DNA of 64,000 nt from Udaeobacter sp025935755 (GTDB lineage: Bacteria; Verrucomicrobiota; Verrucomicrobiia; Chthoniobacterales; UBA10450), in NCBI GenBank assembly GCA_036278715.1, contig DASUKN010000006.1, forward strand, positions 1 to 64,000. Reading direction: 5' to 3'. The position numbers were made by a program, and so were the translations under genes. The notes under the pieces are model-generated. The model worked only from the letters and a program-made list of their open reading frames with translations. It searched no databases and had not been told where the DNA came from. How positions within the stretch are numbered: the first letter of the stretch is position 1; each line of letters starts with the position of its first letter. This document shows positions 1 through 8,634 of this stretch, in pieces.

Positions 1-2701
1 TTTCCCCAACCCAGGCCGCGATCATCGCGAAGTAGAGAACGATTCCACTGCCGCTCAGCGCATCCTTTGTTATCGGGAGAAGCTCGACGGCCCTCCGGCC
101 CTCCCGTAACGCGTCATCTTTCCGACCCAGAGCGGCATCAATCAACCCAAGCACAACGAGGGCAGGCGCGGAATCCGGGTGAGCTTGAACGACTTGCTCC
201 TGCTCCTCCCGAGCGGCGGCGAAGGCCGCCACGGCCTTCTCATCATCGTTGCTCATTCGCGCAATGAGACCTTCTACGAAAGCGCGACTGAATTTTACGA
301 TGTCATTCCCGTATTTATTTTCCCCCATCGCTGCCAATGCATCAGCAGCGGCAATTGCGTCGCGTTCAGCCAGCGCGCATGCAAGCCAGTTATCGGCCAC
401 GTCTTCAAGGTCGCCGGGATTTTTCGCGCGGATTTCACCGAGCAATGAATGGAGAGGCCGAGTATCACCTTTCCAATCAAATTCTACGTAAGCGCGTATC
501 ACTTTCGTCTGTACGTCGTTCGGTTGAAGGGCGAGCGCGCGATCCAAGACAGCGATTTCGTCACCATAACGGCGGTGATAATCGTAGCTAAGTGCCAGCT
601 GCAGCAGACCGGAGAAGTTCAGTGGGTCGAGTTCGACCGCGTGCTCGAGACTCTGCAATGCCTCTTCTTGTTTGCCCTGGCGACGGAGAATGGCACCTTC
701 CAACCCGGAAATGCTCGGATCGTTAGGCAAAGTCTGGCTCGCCGTGGTGAGTTCTGCTAAAGCGCCATCGTAATCGAGGTAACCCATGTACAGGTTTTCG
801 GCACGGGCGAGGTGGGCTTCGCCGGCATCGGGACGAAGGCGCAGCGCAGCTTGGACAGCTTCCTCTGCGAGCGCCAGGCGCTCAGCCGTTTGATCGATAC
901 CGTAGAGATAGAGCTGCTCGTGAGCTCTGGCGAGTTGGCAATACGCTTGAAAGAATGCCGGATCGCGATCCACTGCCCGGTTCAAAAGATCAATTGCTTC
1001 AATGAACTTCGGTTTTGCCCCCGTCGTAAAGTTTGTTTCCACTAGAAGAAGGTTCTTGGCGCGGCTGAACAAATTGAAAGCAGTGAGATCTGCAGTTGGT
1101 GGACGGTGGATGGCCAGCTTCTCGGCAGATGAAATATTTGCACCAAGCTGCTCAGCGACTTTTTGTGCAATTTCGCCCTGAACCCCGAATACATCCTTCA
1201 GCTCGCAGTCATATTGCTCAACCCAGACGTGTGCATCCGTACGCGTATCGATCAGCTGGACGTTAATGTGAAGCCATGAACCGGCCTTTCGGAGACTACC
1301 GGCTAACACGTGAGAGACTTGCAGTGTCTTTCCAATTTCCCGGATGTCGCGTGTCGGTCCGGGCGGATATTTGGTTACGCTGGTTCGGCTGATCACTTTG
1401 AGGTCCCGAACCTTTGCCAGCTTTGTTAGGAGATCGTCCTGGATGCCATCGGCGAACAATGCGTCGTCTCTATCGTGGCTGAGATTCTCAAACGGCAACA
1501 CCGCGATGCCCATTGTCGAGATCTGTCCAATTGATCCGACTTTCCACAGGATCACAAATACGGTCACTGCCAGGACCGCGAGACATGCAGTCAAGCTCGC
1601 AACAAGCCGGTTTCGGCGCACCCACTTGCTGGCGCGGGTGAAAATTCCTGCGTTGCGTGCGTGAATCGGTTCATGATTGAGCCACCGCTCAAGATCTTCA
1701 GCCAACGCCAATGCCGACGCATAACGGCGGTGCGGATCTTTCTCCAGGCACTTGAGACAGATCGTCGTTAGGTCGCGGTCTATCTTTGGATTCCAGAGAC
1801 GCGGTTGCCGCGGCTCCGTTTCCAAAAGAAGCCTGATGGTGTCGTAGGTTGTTCCGCCTGCGAATGGCGGATGACCAGTAAGCAAATGGTAAAGCACGGC
1901 GCCCAGGCCATAGACGTCAGTTACACTGGTAAGCTGGTTATTATTACCCAGCGCCTGTTCCGGCGCCATGTAACTCGGTGTACCTAGCGTTTCAATGGTG
2001 CGAGTGACCGTGCTTTCCGCTTCCGTAAGCCGCGCGAGTCCAAAGTCCGTCAGGTGCGGTTCGCCCTTTCCATCCACCAAGATGTTTCCTGGCTTGATGT
2101 CGCGATGGAGAATGCCCCGCAAATGCGCGTAGTGCACGGCGCGCGCGAGCTTGGCTATCAAATCCGCCGTCCGGCGGACCGGCAGTAGCTCGAGCCTAAC
2201 GAGTTGGTCAAGGGGCGCGCCTTCGACCAGTTTCATGCTGAAGTAGCACGACCCGTCACATTCACCGATTTCGTAGATCGGAACTATATTCGGGTCGTCC
2301 AGGCTTGCGGCCGTTTCCGCTTCCAGACGGAATCGCGTGAGACGGGGCTGTCCGGTTCGGCGACCTGTGCTGACGACTTTTAGTGCGACGGTGCGATTGA
2401 GACTTTTCTGTCGTGCCCGATAGACGATTCCCTGGCCCCCGCATCCGATTTCTTCCAGCAACTCATAGTCGCCAAGACTGGTCGGCGCGCCTGCCTTATA
2501 AGGCGCGCCGTTCTTCTTTCGGGCAACATTTCTGCCCACGCGCGGACATTCCTCCGACGCAGCACAGTCTTCCGTGTTGAATGCCGGCTTGGTGAATAAG
2601 CCAAGCCCTGTTTGAAGCAGGCAGGCCGTACAAAGGCCTTCCGCGGCATCGGAAAAAATTTCCGCTTCGCATTTTGGGCAAACATTGGGAGTAGATTTCA
2701 C
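1..2701 (-). CDS. Serine/threonine protein kinase with TPR region (3' end outside window)
   Basis: The frame stays open to the window edge, so the C-terminus is missing. It starts at GTG 2701 (reads VKSTPNVCPKCEAEIF) and opens with a CPKC...CTAC zinc-ribbon-like segment, often seen on verrucomicrobial kinases. A Pkn-type kinase domain follows: glycine loop GCGGQGIVYRA, VALKV lysine, catalytic HRDIKPGN, DFG (LTDFGLARL) and APE (SYMAPEQAL). Next come a membrane segment near LVASLTACLAVLAVTVFVILW, a TolB/FlgO-like segment starting IAVLPFENLS, and TPR-like helical repeats. The sigma factor gene lies 49 bp upstream and is probably co-transcribed. The inferred role is signal transduction linked to that sigma factor; the substrate is unknown. 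Confidence 0.9.
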   Translation of the reverse strand, partial: MKSTPNVCPKCEAEIFSDAAEGLCTACLLQTGLGLFTKPAFNTEDCAASEECPRVGRNVARKKNGAPYKAGAPTSLGDYELLEEIGCGGQGIVYRARQKSLNRTVALKVVSTGRRTGQPRLTRFRLEAETAASLDDPNIVPIYEIGECDGSCYFSMKLVEGAPLDQLVRLELLPVRRTADLIAKLARAVHYAHLRGILHRDIKPGNILVDGKGEPHLTDFGLARLTEAESTVTRTIETLGTPSYMAPEQALGNNNQLTSVTDVYGLGAVLYHLLTGHPPFAGGTTYDTIRLLLETEPRQPRLWNPKIDRDLTTICLKCLEKDPHRRYASALALAEDLERWLNHEPIHARNAGIFTRASKWVRRNRLVASLTACLAVLAVTVFVILWKVGSIGQISTMGIAVLPFENLSHDRDDALFADGIQDDLLTKLAKVRDLKVISRTSVTKYPPGPTRDIREIGKTLQVSHVLAGSLRKAGSWLHINVQLIDTRTDAHVWVEQYDCELKDVFGVQGEIAQKVAEQLGANISSAEKLAIHRPPTADLTAFNLFSRAKNLLLVETNFTTGAKPKFIEAIDLLNRAVDRDPAFFQAYCQLARAHEQLYLYGIDQTAERLALAEEAVQAALRLRPDAGEAHLARAENLYMGYLDYDGALAELTTASQTLPNDPSISGLEGAILRRQGKQEEALQSLEHAVELDPLNFSGLLQLALSYDYHRRYGDEIAVLDRALALQPNDVQTKVIRAYVEFDWKGDTRPLHSLLGEIRAKNPGDLEDVADNWLACALAERDAIAAADALAAMGENKYGNDIVKFSRAFVEGLIARMSNDDEKAVAAFAAAREEQEQVVQAHPDSAPALVVLGLIDAALGRKDDALREGRRAVELLPITKDALSGSGIVLYFAMIAAWVGE

Positions 2702-2750
2702 AGATCGCCGTCAGGTTGACCCCGCGGGAATGCAACGCAATTCGGTGTCA

Positions 2751-3557
2751 CTACGATCGCAGCACAACAATGAGCTGACGCAATTCATCTTCGATTTCGC
2801 TGGGATCAGCCACCGTGTGGCCAATCTCCTCCCTCAACAACAGTTGATAACGATGACGGAACCGGTGGAAAGCTTGTCTGAGCGCGTTGTCTGTCATTCC
2901 CAATCTCGCTGCGATCTCCGGACGAGATGGCGCATCGGGTTCATCTGGCAACAGTAACTTCAGCGAATCGAACAGAAGCGCGTTACCTGTCGCGCGATAT
3001 TCATTCTTCAAACGCTTGAGAACGTGCTCGATGAGAGTCGAAGCCCAACGGCGTTGATACAACCGGTCTGCGCTCAGCGAATCAACAAGTCCGTCAACTG
3101 GAAGACCGGCGCGCTCTGTTGCGTGCAGTTCTTCCAGAGGGATCAACCATTGGCCATGGCCGCGCTTGATCGTCATTTCTCTGCGCCGTTCGCCTCCCAA
3201 AAAATGCTTGAATGACACGAGTAGATAGGAGCGCAGGCGCCCTTTCTCTTTGCGGGCTGCGTCGAAGTCTCGACGTTTGAGTAGCAATTCAAAAAACCCC
3301 TGAGTTAAGTCCCTTGCTTCCTCCGAGTCGCAGGCTTGTCGACGGGCAAAGGCGTACAAAGGTCGCCAGTAAATTCGACAAAGTTCTTCCAGCGCTGCTT
3401 CTGCTGCTGCCGTTTGACCTTGTGCAGCCAAAACCAGGCTCCAATGCGTAGTCGCAAACGCATCGGCCCTGCTTTGAATGTTTAACGCTGGAGGGACCCT
3501 CGCCGGCGAACGCCAGCCGCTTTCATTCCACGAAATTTCCTGCTTGTTAGCCAGCAT
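2751..3557 (-). CDS. ECF-type RNA polymerase sigma factor
   Basis: A 268-residue protein with sigma-70 region 2 (about residues 60-115, DSEEARDLTQGFFELLL) and region 4 helix-turn-helix near the end (RPEIAARLGMTDNALRQAFHRFRHRY). The ATTHWSLVLAAQ opening is typical of sigma factors paired with Ser/Thr kinases in Planctomycetes and Verrucomicrobia. The pairing is borne out by the kinase gene 49 bp downstream. No anti-sigma gene is adjacent, so the kinase may be the control input (inference). The first 27 residues lie before the conserved core, so a later start is possible. A perfect palindrome lies 85-100 bp upstream. Confidence 0.9.
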   Translation of the reverse strand: MLANKQEISWNESGWRSPARVPPALNIQSRADAFATTHWSLVLAAQGQTAAAEAALEELCRIYWRPLYAFARRQACDSEEARDLTQGFFELLLKRRDFDAARKEKGRLRSYLLVSFKHFLGGERRREMTIKRGHGQWLIPLEELHATERAGLPVDGLVDSLSADRLYQRRWASTLIEHVLKRLKNEYRATGNALLFDSLKLLLPDEPDAPSRPEIAARLGMTDNALRQAFHRFRHRYQLLLREEIGHTVADPSEIEDELRQLIVVLRS

Positions 3558-3641
3558 ACCTCGTGTCTCTGAGCGTATGTTCCGCGGAAAAGGCGGTCAA
3601 TGAAACAGCAGCTAGCAACCACCTGAAAAACCTTCGAAATA

Positions 3642-3657
3642 GTAACATTATTGTTAC
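3642..3657. promoter_or_regulatory. Palindromic operator candidate, site a
   Basis: GTAACATTATTGTTAC is a symmetrical site with 5-bp arms GTAAC/GTTAC and a 6-bp centre whose outer bases also pair. It lies 85 bp upstream of the sigma-factor start. It is one of five sites with the same arms and spacing in front of five consecutive minus-strand genes. Confidence 0.65.
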
Positions 3658-3759
3658 CAAAGCAGGATGAAATTGCGAGATGGGTAAGCGCACGCCCTTG
3701 CCGGGACAACACCCTTTTAGGCAACGGTCAAGAAAGCGTGCGCTCCCAAATTGCAGTTT

Positions 3760-4800
3760 CTAATCCTCTGTGATCAAACCAAACAAGCCGTGCTCTTCGT
3801 CCGATATGCCCGCAGTGAAATAGACGCCGCTGCCGAGCGGAAGAAGATCCCACAGGCCGTCGAATTGAAGCGGTGTGCCGTCGGCGCGCATCAGCGTCTC
3901 GATAAAAGCCCCGGCAGCTGGATCGTAATTGTTGATCAATCCATCCCCGAAATTGCCGACCCAAAGTTCGCCATCAACCAGGGCAAGTCCCCACGGCGCA
4001 TTGAGGTTGCCGTTTGAGATCAACCGCCGAAGGAAGGTACCGCTCGTATCAAATACGTTAACGAAGCCACATCCTTCACAGGCAACGTCATCTTCCCGTT
4101 TGTGATCCTGCTTCGCATAAGTGACGAAGATTTCACCGTTGAAATTCCGGATACCGAAAGGGCCATACCCTGCCGGAAGGTTTGGATCCACGAAACCGTT
4201 GGGACTCACCTGATGAAAACTTTCATCGTAAGTTTCGACTTTGCCGGTATGGAAGTTGGTTACGTAAAGAAAATTGTGGCCGTTGGCCGCGCCGAGCGTT
4301 GCGGCTTTGTAAATCGCGCGATTGACACCATTGTTTGTGCCATTATCGACGGCGATGATGGCGTGGGTCTGGTCCAGCATCGGGTTCCAGCCTGAAATGG
4401 AACCATCTTCACTGACAAAGATGAAGACGGCCGGGGCTGAGTTTCCGTGTTGTGTTACCCGGAAAAAGGCCGTGTTGTTGAACACTACTCCGGTGGGATT
4501 AGCCGTCCCCCGGTTTCGTGCGGCGGTCGGGATCTCAACGACCAGTGACCGGGCTGTGCCATCCTGATTATACAACGTCGATACGCCTGTGCCATTGTCA
4601 CTAACCCAAATCACTCCATTCGCCGACGCCGCCATCCCCCAGGGATTGACTAGATTCGAATCGGCGTGCTGCGCGACGCCGGGTATGTCCGATTGGAAGT
4701 TTGTCCACGAGTACGTGTCCGCGCGTGCAGATGCGACCATGAACATCGCCGCTCCCAGGCAGAGCAGGCCGATTTTCGTATAGGTCTGAATCGTTTTCAT
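3760..4800 (-). CDS. TIGR03118-family secreted beta-propeller-like protein
   Basis: A 346-residue protein with an N-terminal signal peptide (hydrophobic core IGLLCLGAAMFMVASA, likely cut after ARA). The body has NHL/propeller-like strands with motifs NPWGMAAS, NPTGVVFN, APWGLALVDGELWVGNFGDG and FDGLWDLLPLG. These match the uncharacterised TIGR03118 family as I know it. No enzymatic role can be assigned; it is probably exported. It lies between the cytochrome c gene and the sigma factor on the same strand. Its start is followed upstream at 60 bp by a GTAAC-N6-GTTAC palindrome, so it may share regulation with the neighbouring exported redox proteins. Confidence 0.8.
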   Translation of the reverse strand: MKTIQTYTKIGLLCLGAAMFMVASARADTYSWTNFQSDIPGVAQHADSNLVNPWGMAASANGVIWVSDNGTGVSTLYNQDGTARSLVVEIPTAARNRGTANPTGVVFNNTAFFRVTQHGNSAPAVFIFVSEDGSISGWNPMLDQTHAIIAVDNGTNNGVNRAIYKAATLGAANGHNFLYVTNFHTGKVETYDESFHQVSPNGFVDPNLPAGYGPFGIRNFNGEIFVTYAKQDHKREDDVACEGCGFVNVFDTSGTFLRRLISNGNLNAPWGLALVDGELWVGNFGDGLINNYDPAAGAFIETLMRADGTPLQFDGLWDLLPLGSGVYFTAGISDEEHGLFGLITED

Positions 4801-4859
4801 AGGTTGTTATTTTTTCGTATTACATCGCAGCAGGTGGGGTTCGCTTCCGCTTGGGAAAA

Positions 4860-4875
4860 GTAACGCCGTTGTTAC
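4860..4875. promoter_or_regulatory. Palindromic operator candidate, site b
   Basis: GTAACGCCGTTGTTAC lies 60 bp upstream of the TIGR03118-family gene start at 4800. It has the same arms and 6-bp spacer as the other four sites. Confidence 0.65.
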
Positions 4876-5073
4876 TCGTGATTTCGCATTGCGCCGTTCG
4901 ATGCGAGGACTTGATTGTTCAAAAGCGCCTCATGTTAGAATCGATCGTCAATAGCGGCGGGCGTCACCTGAACCCTGGGCGAACCGGCCATAAGCCGGCG
5001 AGCATATCTTCACCTGATTCGAATCTGACGCATTGGTTTCCGCCTGGTTGAGATGCTCCGGTCCGAAAGGTTC

Positions 5074-5517
5074 TTATCGCTTTGAAAGCGTGCGCACGTA
5101 ATTCACCAGGTTCCAGCGATCAGTCTCTGAAAGTCTTTTTCCATATGCCGGCATCGGCTTTTTGCCGGTGGTAATCTTCCAGAAGAGCGCCCCGTCCGAT
5201 TCCTTTGCCAGGTTTGAATCGGAAAGTTTCGCCGGGTGAATATTGAGCTCAATCACAGCAGGTCCATCAGCGTCGCCGCTTTTGCCATGGCACATTGTGC
5301 ACGTTTTGGCATAGATCTTCTGGCCGGCACCAATCGAGTTCTGCGTCGCCGCAATCGGATTCTTTTTTGCTGCGCTTGGAGCAGGGCTAAGCCATTTTTC
5401 AGATAGTGAATCAGCCTGCACTGAGCCAATTGAGTATGCCGCCGTGAGCAGGGCTAACACGCTAAACAGCAGGAAAATAGTTTGCGCAAGTGGAATCGAT
5501 ATTCGCTGAATTAACAT
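5074..5517 (-). CDS. Exported single-heme cytochrome c
   Basis: A 147-residue protein with an N-terminal hydrophobic signal (TIFLLFSVLALLTAAYSI). A class I cytochrome c domain occupies about residues 60-145. The heme-binding CTMCH is visible near residue 76, and a distal methionine is likely in KPMPAYGKRLSETD. It would act in the periplasm as an electron carrier. The partner is unknown, but two secreted cupredoxin genes lie directly upstream on the same strand. A palindromic operator candidate sits 46 bp before the start. Confidence 0.88.
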   Translation of the reverse strand: MLIQRISIPLAQTIFLLFSVLALLTAAYSIGSVQADSLSEKWLSPAPSAAKKNPIAATQNSIGAGQKIYAKTCTMCHGKSGDADGPAVIELNIHPAKLSDSNLAKESDGALFWKITTGKKPMPAYGKRLSETDRWNLVNYVRTLSKR

Positions 5518-5562
5518 GAGTCTGTGTTTACTATAAACATCCGATTAACACGATCACGGTTA

Positions 5563-5580
5563 GGTAACGCGGTTGTTACC
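5563..5580. promoter_or_regulatory. Palindromic operator candidate, site c
   Basis: GGTAACGCGGTTGTTACC lies between the 3' end of a cupredoxin gene and the cytochrome c start, 46 bp from the latter. Both arms extend to 6 bp. Confidence 0.65.
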
Positions 5581-5686
5581 TGCATGAGGGGTACGCCTCG
5601 TCACCTCCATGCGATCATCGTGTGCGAATTCGGAGGAGTGAACCACACAGTTAGTTGCTTTGAGCGAACTGGTAAACCCCGCCGGA

Positions 5687-7045
5687 TTACTGCAGATCGT
5701 ACACTTCTACGAGCGCGATTCCAGTGGTGCCATTGAAGCCGCGCACGATAGCGGTGTAATTGCCTGCTGGTAGATTTGCTATAATGGCAGATTCTCTTCC
5801 ATCTGACGGAGAATGCCCGGAATTGAGAATCGCCATCACCTGATCGTTCATGATGATTCCGCCGATTATTGTCGTCTGCCAGTCGTTGTTCCTGGCAATG
5901 ATAGCGCCGGTGCCATCGTGTAATTCCAATGTTGGATTAGCGAGCACGTTGGGAACACCGAATTGAGTGAGCTCGGGGCCGATGGCGCGGATGATTACTC
6001 TTTTCGGTCTATCCCCTGTCACGATGAACCCTCCAATCATGACGTTGTCGTTTAGCTGGACGAGGCTGCGAGTGCTGATGTTGTCCAGCGTGGAATCGGT
6101 TCCGGGACTTAGATCGTACACCTCCACCAGACCTACTCCCCGGGTGTTATTCACACCGCGCACGATGGCAGTGTAGTTACCAGCCGGTAGATTGGCTATG
6201 ATAGCAGACTCCCTGGGATCCATGGGAGCGTGACCGCTGCCGATGATTTGCTGCATCTGGTCACGCGAGATTATTCCTCCGATAATCGTAGTCTGCCAAT
6301 TGTCATTGGAGGCAATCGGAGCGCCGGTGGCATCGTGTAGTTCCAATATTGGGTTGATCAGGACATTGGGAACACCGAATTGAGTCAGTTCGGGGCCAAT
6401 GGCGCGAATAATTACGGTCTTACGTTCGGTTCCTTGAATGATGAACCCACCAATCATCACGTTGTCATCCGTCTGAACAAACGAGCGCGTGCTAATGTTG
6501 AAGAGCGCTGCTGTCGGACTCGGCGTCGCCGTGGGTCTCGGCGTCCCCGTCGCGGTTGGTCTCGGTGTGGCTGTAGCCGTTGGCCGCGGTGTCGCTGTGG
6601 CAGTCGGGCGCGGTGTAGCTGTAGCGGTGGGTCTGGGAGTCGAGGTCGGAGTGGCAGTAGGACGTGGTGTCGGGGTCGGCGTCTCAGACACCACGATTAC
6701 GCTGCCTACCATGTTGCAGCAGCCGCCGTGCGGAACGCAGTAATATGGGAAGGTGCCGGCGCTATTGAACGTGTGAATGAAAGTCGCTCCTTCGTTATGT
6801 ATCCCGGAATCCCAGATATTGTTTGGCACGCCCGGGGATCCTGATGTTGTGCTGTGACCACTTGACGCCCAAGTCCATCTTACTTTATCGCCAGTGTGAA
6901 TGGTTACCGACGACGGCGAGAAAACGAGGTTGCCGCCCGGTCCGATAGTAACCTCGAACGTAGCTGCACTTACCGCGTTCGGGTAAACGACAAAATAAGT
7001 AGCCGCTGCGATGAGGACGATCGACTGCCAGGAAAACGTTTTCAT
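5687..7045 (-). CDS. Secreted cupredoxin with Pro-Thr linker and two C-terminal repeat domains
   Basis: A 452-residue protein with four parts. A signal peptide ends near NAVSA. A plastocyanin-like domain (about residues 28-122) has type 1 copper ligands visible as SSGHSTT (His), PYYC (Cys), VPHGG (His) and CNMVG (Met). A low-complexity linker is built of PRPTATAT units. Two tandem domains of about 125 residues each contain DNVMIGGFI, VIIRAIGPELTQFGVP, LELHD and ESAIIANLPAGNYTAIVRG. The second domain type is common in Verrucomicrobia and has no known function. It is paralogous to the next gene upstream (7223-8467). Copper-dependent electron transfer is a reasonable expectation; surface display is inferred from the linker. 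Confidence 0.85.
   Translation of the reverse strand: MKTFSWQSIVLIAAATYFVVYPNAVSAATFEVTIGPGGNLVFSPSSVTIHTGDKVRWTWASSGHSTTSGSPGVPNNIWDSGIHNEGATFIHTFNSAGTFPYYCVPHGGCCNMVGSVIVVSETPTPTPRPTATPTSTPRPTATATPRPTATATPRPTATATPRPTATGTPRPTATPSPTAALFNISTRSFVQTDDNVMIGGFIIQGTERKTVIIRAIGPELTQFGVPNVLINPILELHDATGAPIASNDNWQTTIIGGIISRDQMQQIIGSGHAPMDPRESAIIANLPAGNYTAIVRGVNNTRGVGLVEVYDLSPGTDSTLDNISTRSLVQLNDNVMIGGFIVTGDRPKRVIIRAIGPELTQFGVPNVLANPTLELHDGTGAIIARNNDWQTTIIGGIIMNDQVMAILNSGHSPSDGRESAIIANLPAGNYTAIVRGFNGTTGIALVEVYDLQ
6510..6690 (-). repeat. Coding minisatellite encoding the Pro-Thr linker
   Basis: The linker of the cupredoxin above is written by imperfect 24-bp units (PRPTATAT, with PTSTP and ATGT variants). 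The number of units is likely variable between strains. The paralog at 7223-8467 has a much shorter linker. Confidence 0.7.
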
Positions 7046-7120
7046 TGAAAATGCATCTTGTTACGACTCACTGAAATCACGCTGTGAGAGTGCAGCAAAC
7101 GTGTGACTGACGGCAATACA

Positions 7121-7148
7121 GCAAAGGTAACGCGGTCGTTACCTTTGC
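7121..7148. promoter_or_regulatory. Palindromic operator candidate, site d (longest arms)
   Basis: The core GGTAACGCGGTCGTTACC (7126-7143) is extended to 11-bp perfect arms GCAAAGGTAAC / GTTACCTTTGC around a 6-bp spacer. The core lies 81 bp upstream of the cupredoxin start at 7045. Confidence 0.7.
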
Positions 7149-7222
7149 TCGCGATAGGTAATCAATCGCTGCGTCGGAGATGGTTATATCTTAGAAGTCG
7201 ACCGGCGTGGATCGGCAAAATC

Positions 7223-8467
7223 CTATTGCAAATCGTACACTTCTACCAAAGCCACACCAGTGGTGTTGCTTACACCGCGCACGATGGCCGTGTAGTTCCC
7301 TGCCGGCAGATTTGCGATGATTGCAGATTCGTTCGGATCTGTCGGAGCGCGTCCACTATCGAGGATGTCCTGGACTTGATCGTGCATGATGATGCCGCCG
7401 ATGATGGTAGTCTGCCAATTATCGTTGGCCCCGATCAACGCGCCTGCGCCATCGTGAAGTTCCAGCGTCGGATTAGCCAACACGTTTGGCACTCCAAATT
7501 GAGTGAGCTCGGGGCCAATAGCACGGATAACGACCATCTTTGGCTGGGTACCCTGGACGATGAAGCCGCCAATCATCACGTTGTCGTTTGTCTGGACAAA
7601 GGTGCGAGTGCTGATGTTGGCGAGAATTGAATCAGCCGCCGGACTGAGATCGTACACTTCGACCAGAGCGACTCCGGTTGTACTGCTTACACCGCGAATG
7701 ATCGCCGTGTAATTGCCTGCCGGGAGATCTGCAATGATAGCGGATTCCCGCATGTCGGTTGGAGCGTGCCCGCTAGAGAGGATGTCCTGGACTTGATCGC
7801 TCGTAATGACGCCACCGATTACCGTACTTTGCCAATCATCGTTGAAGCCAATCAAAGCGCCCGATCCATCGTGCAGTTCGAGCGTCGGATTGGCGAGTAC
7901 ACCTGGTACCCCGAATTGCGTGAGTTCAGGACCGATCGCGCGGATGATGACTCTCTTTGGCTGGCTGCCCTGGACGATGAAACCGCCGATCATCACGTTG
8001 TCAGCTGTCTGGACAAAGCTGCGAGTGCTGATGTTGGCGAGTATGGACGCCGGTGTTGGCGTCGCCGAGGGAGCTGGCGTAGGTGTCGGATTCGGTGTTG
8101 GCGACGCATTAACAACGGTAATAGTGCCTACCATGTTGCAGCAGCCGCCGTGCGGAATGCAATAATATGGAAACGTCCCTGCGGTAGTGAATGTGCGAGT
8201 GAAACTCGCTCCCTGGTTATGGATCCCAGAATCCCAAAGGTTGTTTGGCAACCCAGGCGAACCTGACGTTGTGCTGTGGCCGCTCGAGCCCCAGGTCCAT
8301 TTCACCTGATCGCCTGTCCGAATTGTTACTGACGCGGGGTCAAAAACCAGGTTGCCGCCGGGTCCAATAGTTACGTTGAACGTCGTTGCACTTGCCCGTT
8401 CGGGATGAGTGACAAGTGAAACAGCCGTTACCAGGACGAGTACAAGGCGACCGGAAAACATCTTCAT
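7223..8467 (-). CDS. Secreted cupredoxin with two C-terminal repeat domains (paralog)
   Basis: A 414-residue protein with the same layout as its downstream neighbour: signal peptide ending near ERASA, plastocyanin-like domain with His (SSGHSTT), Cys (PYYC), His (IPHGG) and Met (CNMVG) ligands, a short PTPNPTPTPAP linker, then two repeat domains with VIIRAIGPELTQFGVP and NYTAIIRGV motifs. The two genes are clearly a tandem duplication, since most residues match outside the linker. Expected location is the periplasm or cell surface. A GTAAC-N6-GTTAC palindrome lies 80 bp upstream. Confidence 0.85.
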   Translation of the reverse strand: MKMFSGRLVLVLVTAVSLVTHPERASATTFNVTIGPGGNLVFDPASVTIRTGDQVKWTWGSSGHSTTSGSPGLPNNLWDSGIHNQGASFTRTFTTAGTFPYYCIPHGGCCNMVGTITVVNASPTPNPTPTPAPSATPTPASILANISTRSFVQTADNVMIGGFIVQGSQPKRVIIRAIGPELTQFGVPGVLANPTLELHDGSGALIGFNDDWQSTVIGGVITSDQVQDILSSGHAPTDMRESAIIADLPAGNYTAIIRGVSSTTGVALVEVYDLSPAADSILANISTRTFVQTNDNVMIGGFIVQGTQPKMVVIRAIGPELTQFGVPNVLANPTLELHDGAGALIGANDNWQTTIIGGIIMHDQVQDILDSGRAPTDPNESAIIANLPAGNYTAIVRGVSNTTGVALVEVYDLQ

Positions 8468-8546
8468 TGCAGCCTCCGTTAAACAAGATTGATCGAACTA
8501 ACCCGTGGGACTGGAATCGATCTGTCATTGACTGCAATTTCACAAA

Positions 8547-8564
8547 GGTAACGCGCCTGTTACC
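8547..8564. promoter_or_regulatory. Palindromic operator candidate, site e
   Basis: GGTAACGCGCCTGTTACC lies 80 bp upstream of the cupredoxin start at 8467. The flanking AAA before the left arm matches site d. Confidence 0.65.
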
Positions 8565-8634
8565 TCAGAAGTTTGCCGGCTGGCGCACACAATCCTGTGT
8601 TAGTGGAGGGATAGCGATGCGTGTGTTGAAACAG

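Noticed and set aside
6489..6743. Plus-strand Val/Gly-rich open frame
   Set aside because: It is the antisense of the Pro-Thr linker minisatellite; its low complexity is a mirror of the real gene.
3642..8564. The five palindromes as transcription terminators
   Set aside because: Stems are mostly 5-6 bp, no T-run follows, and their distance is uniform to the downstream start rather than to the upstream stop.
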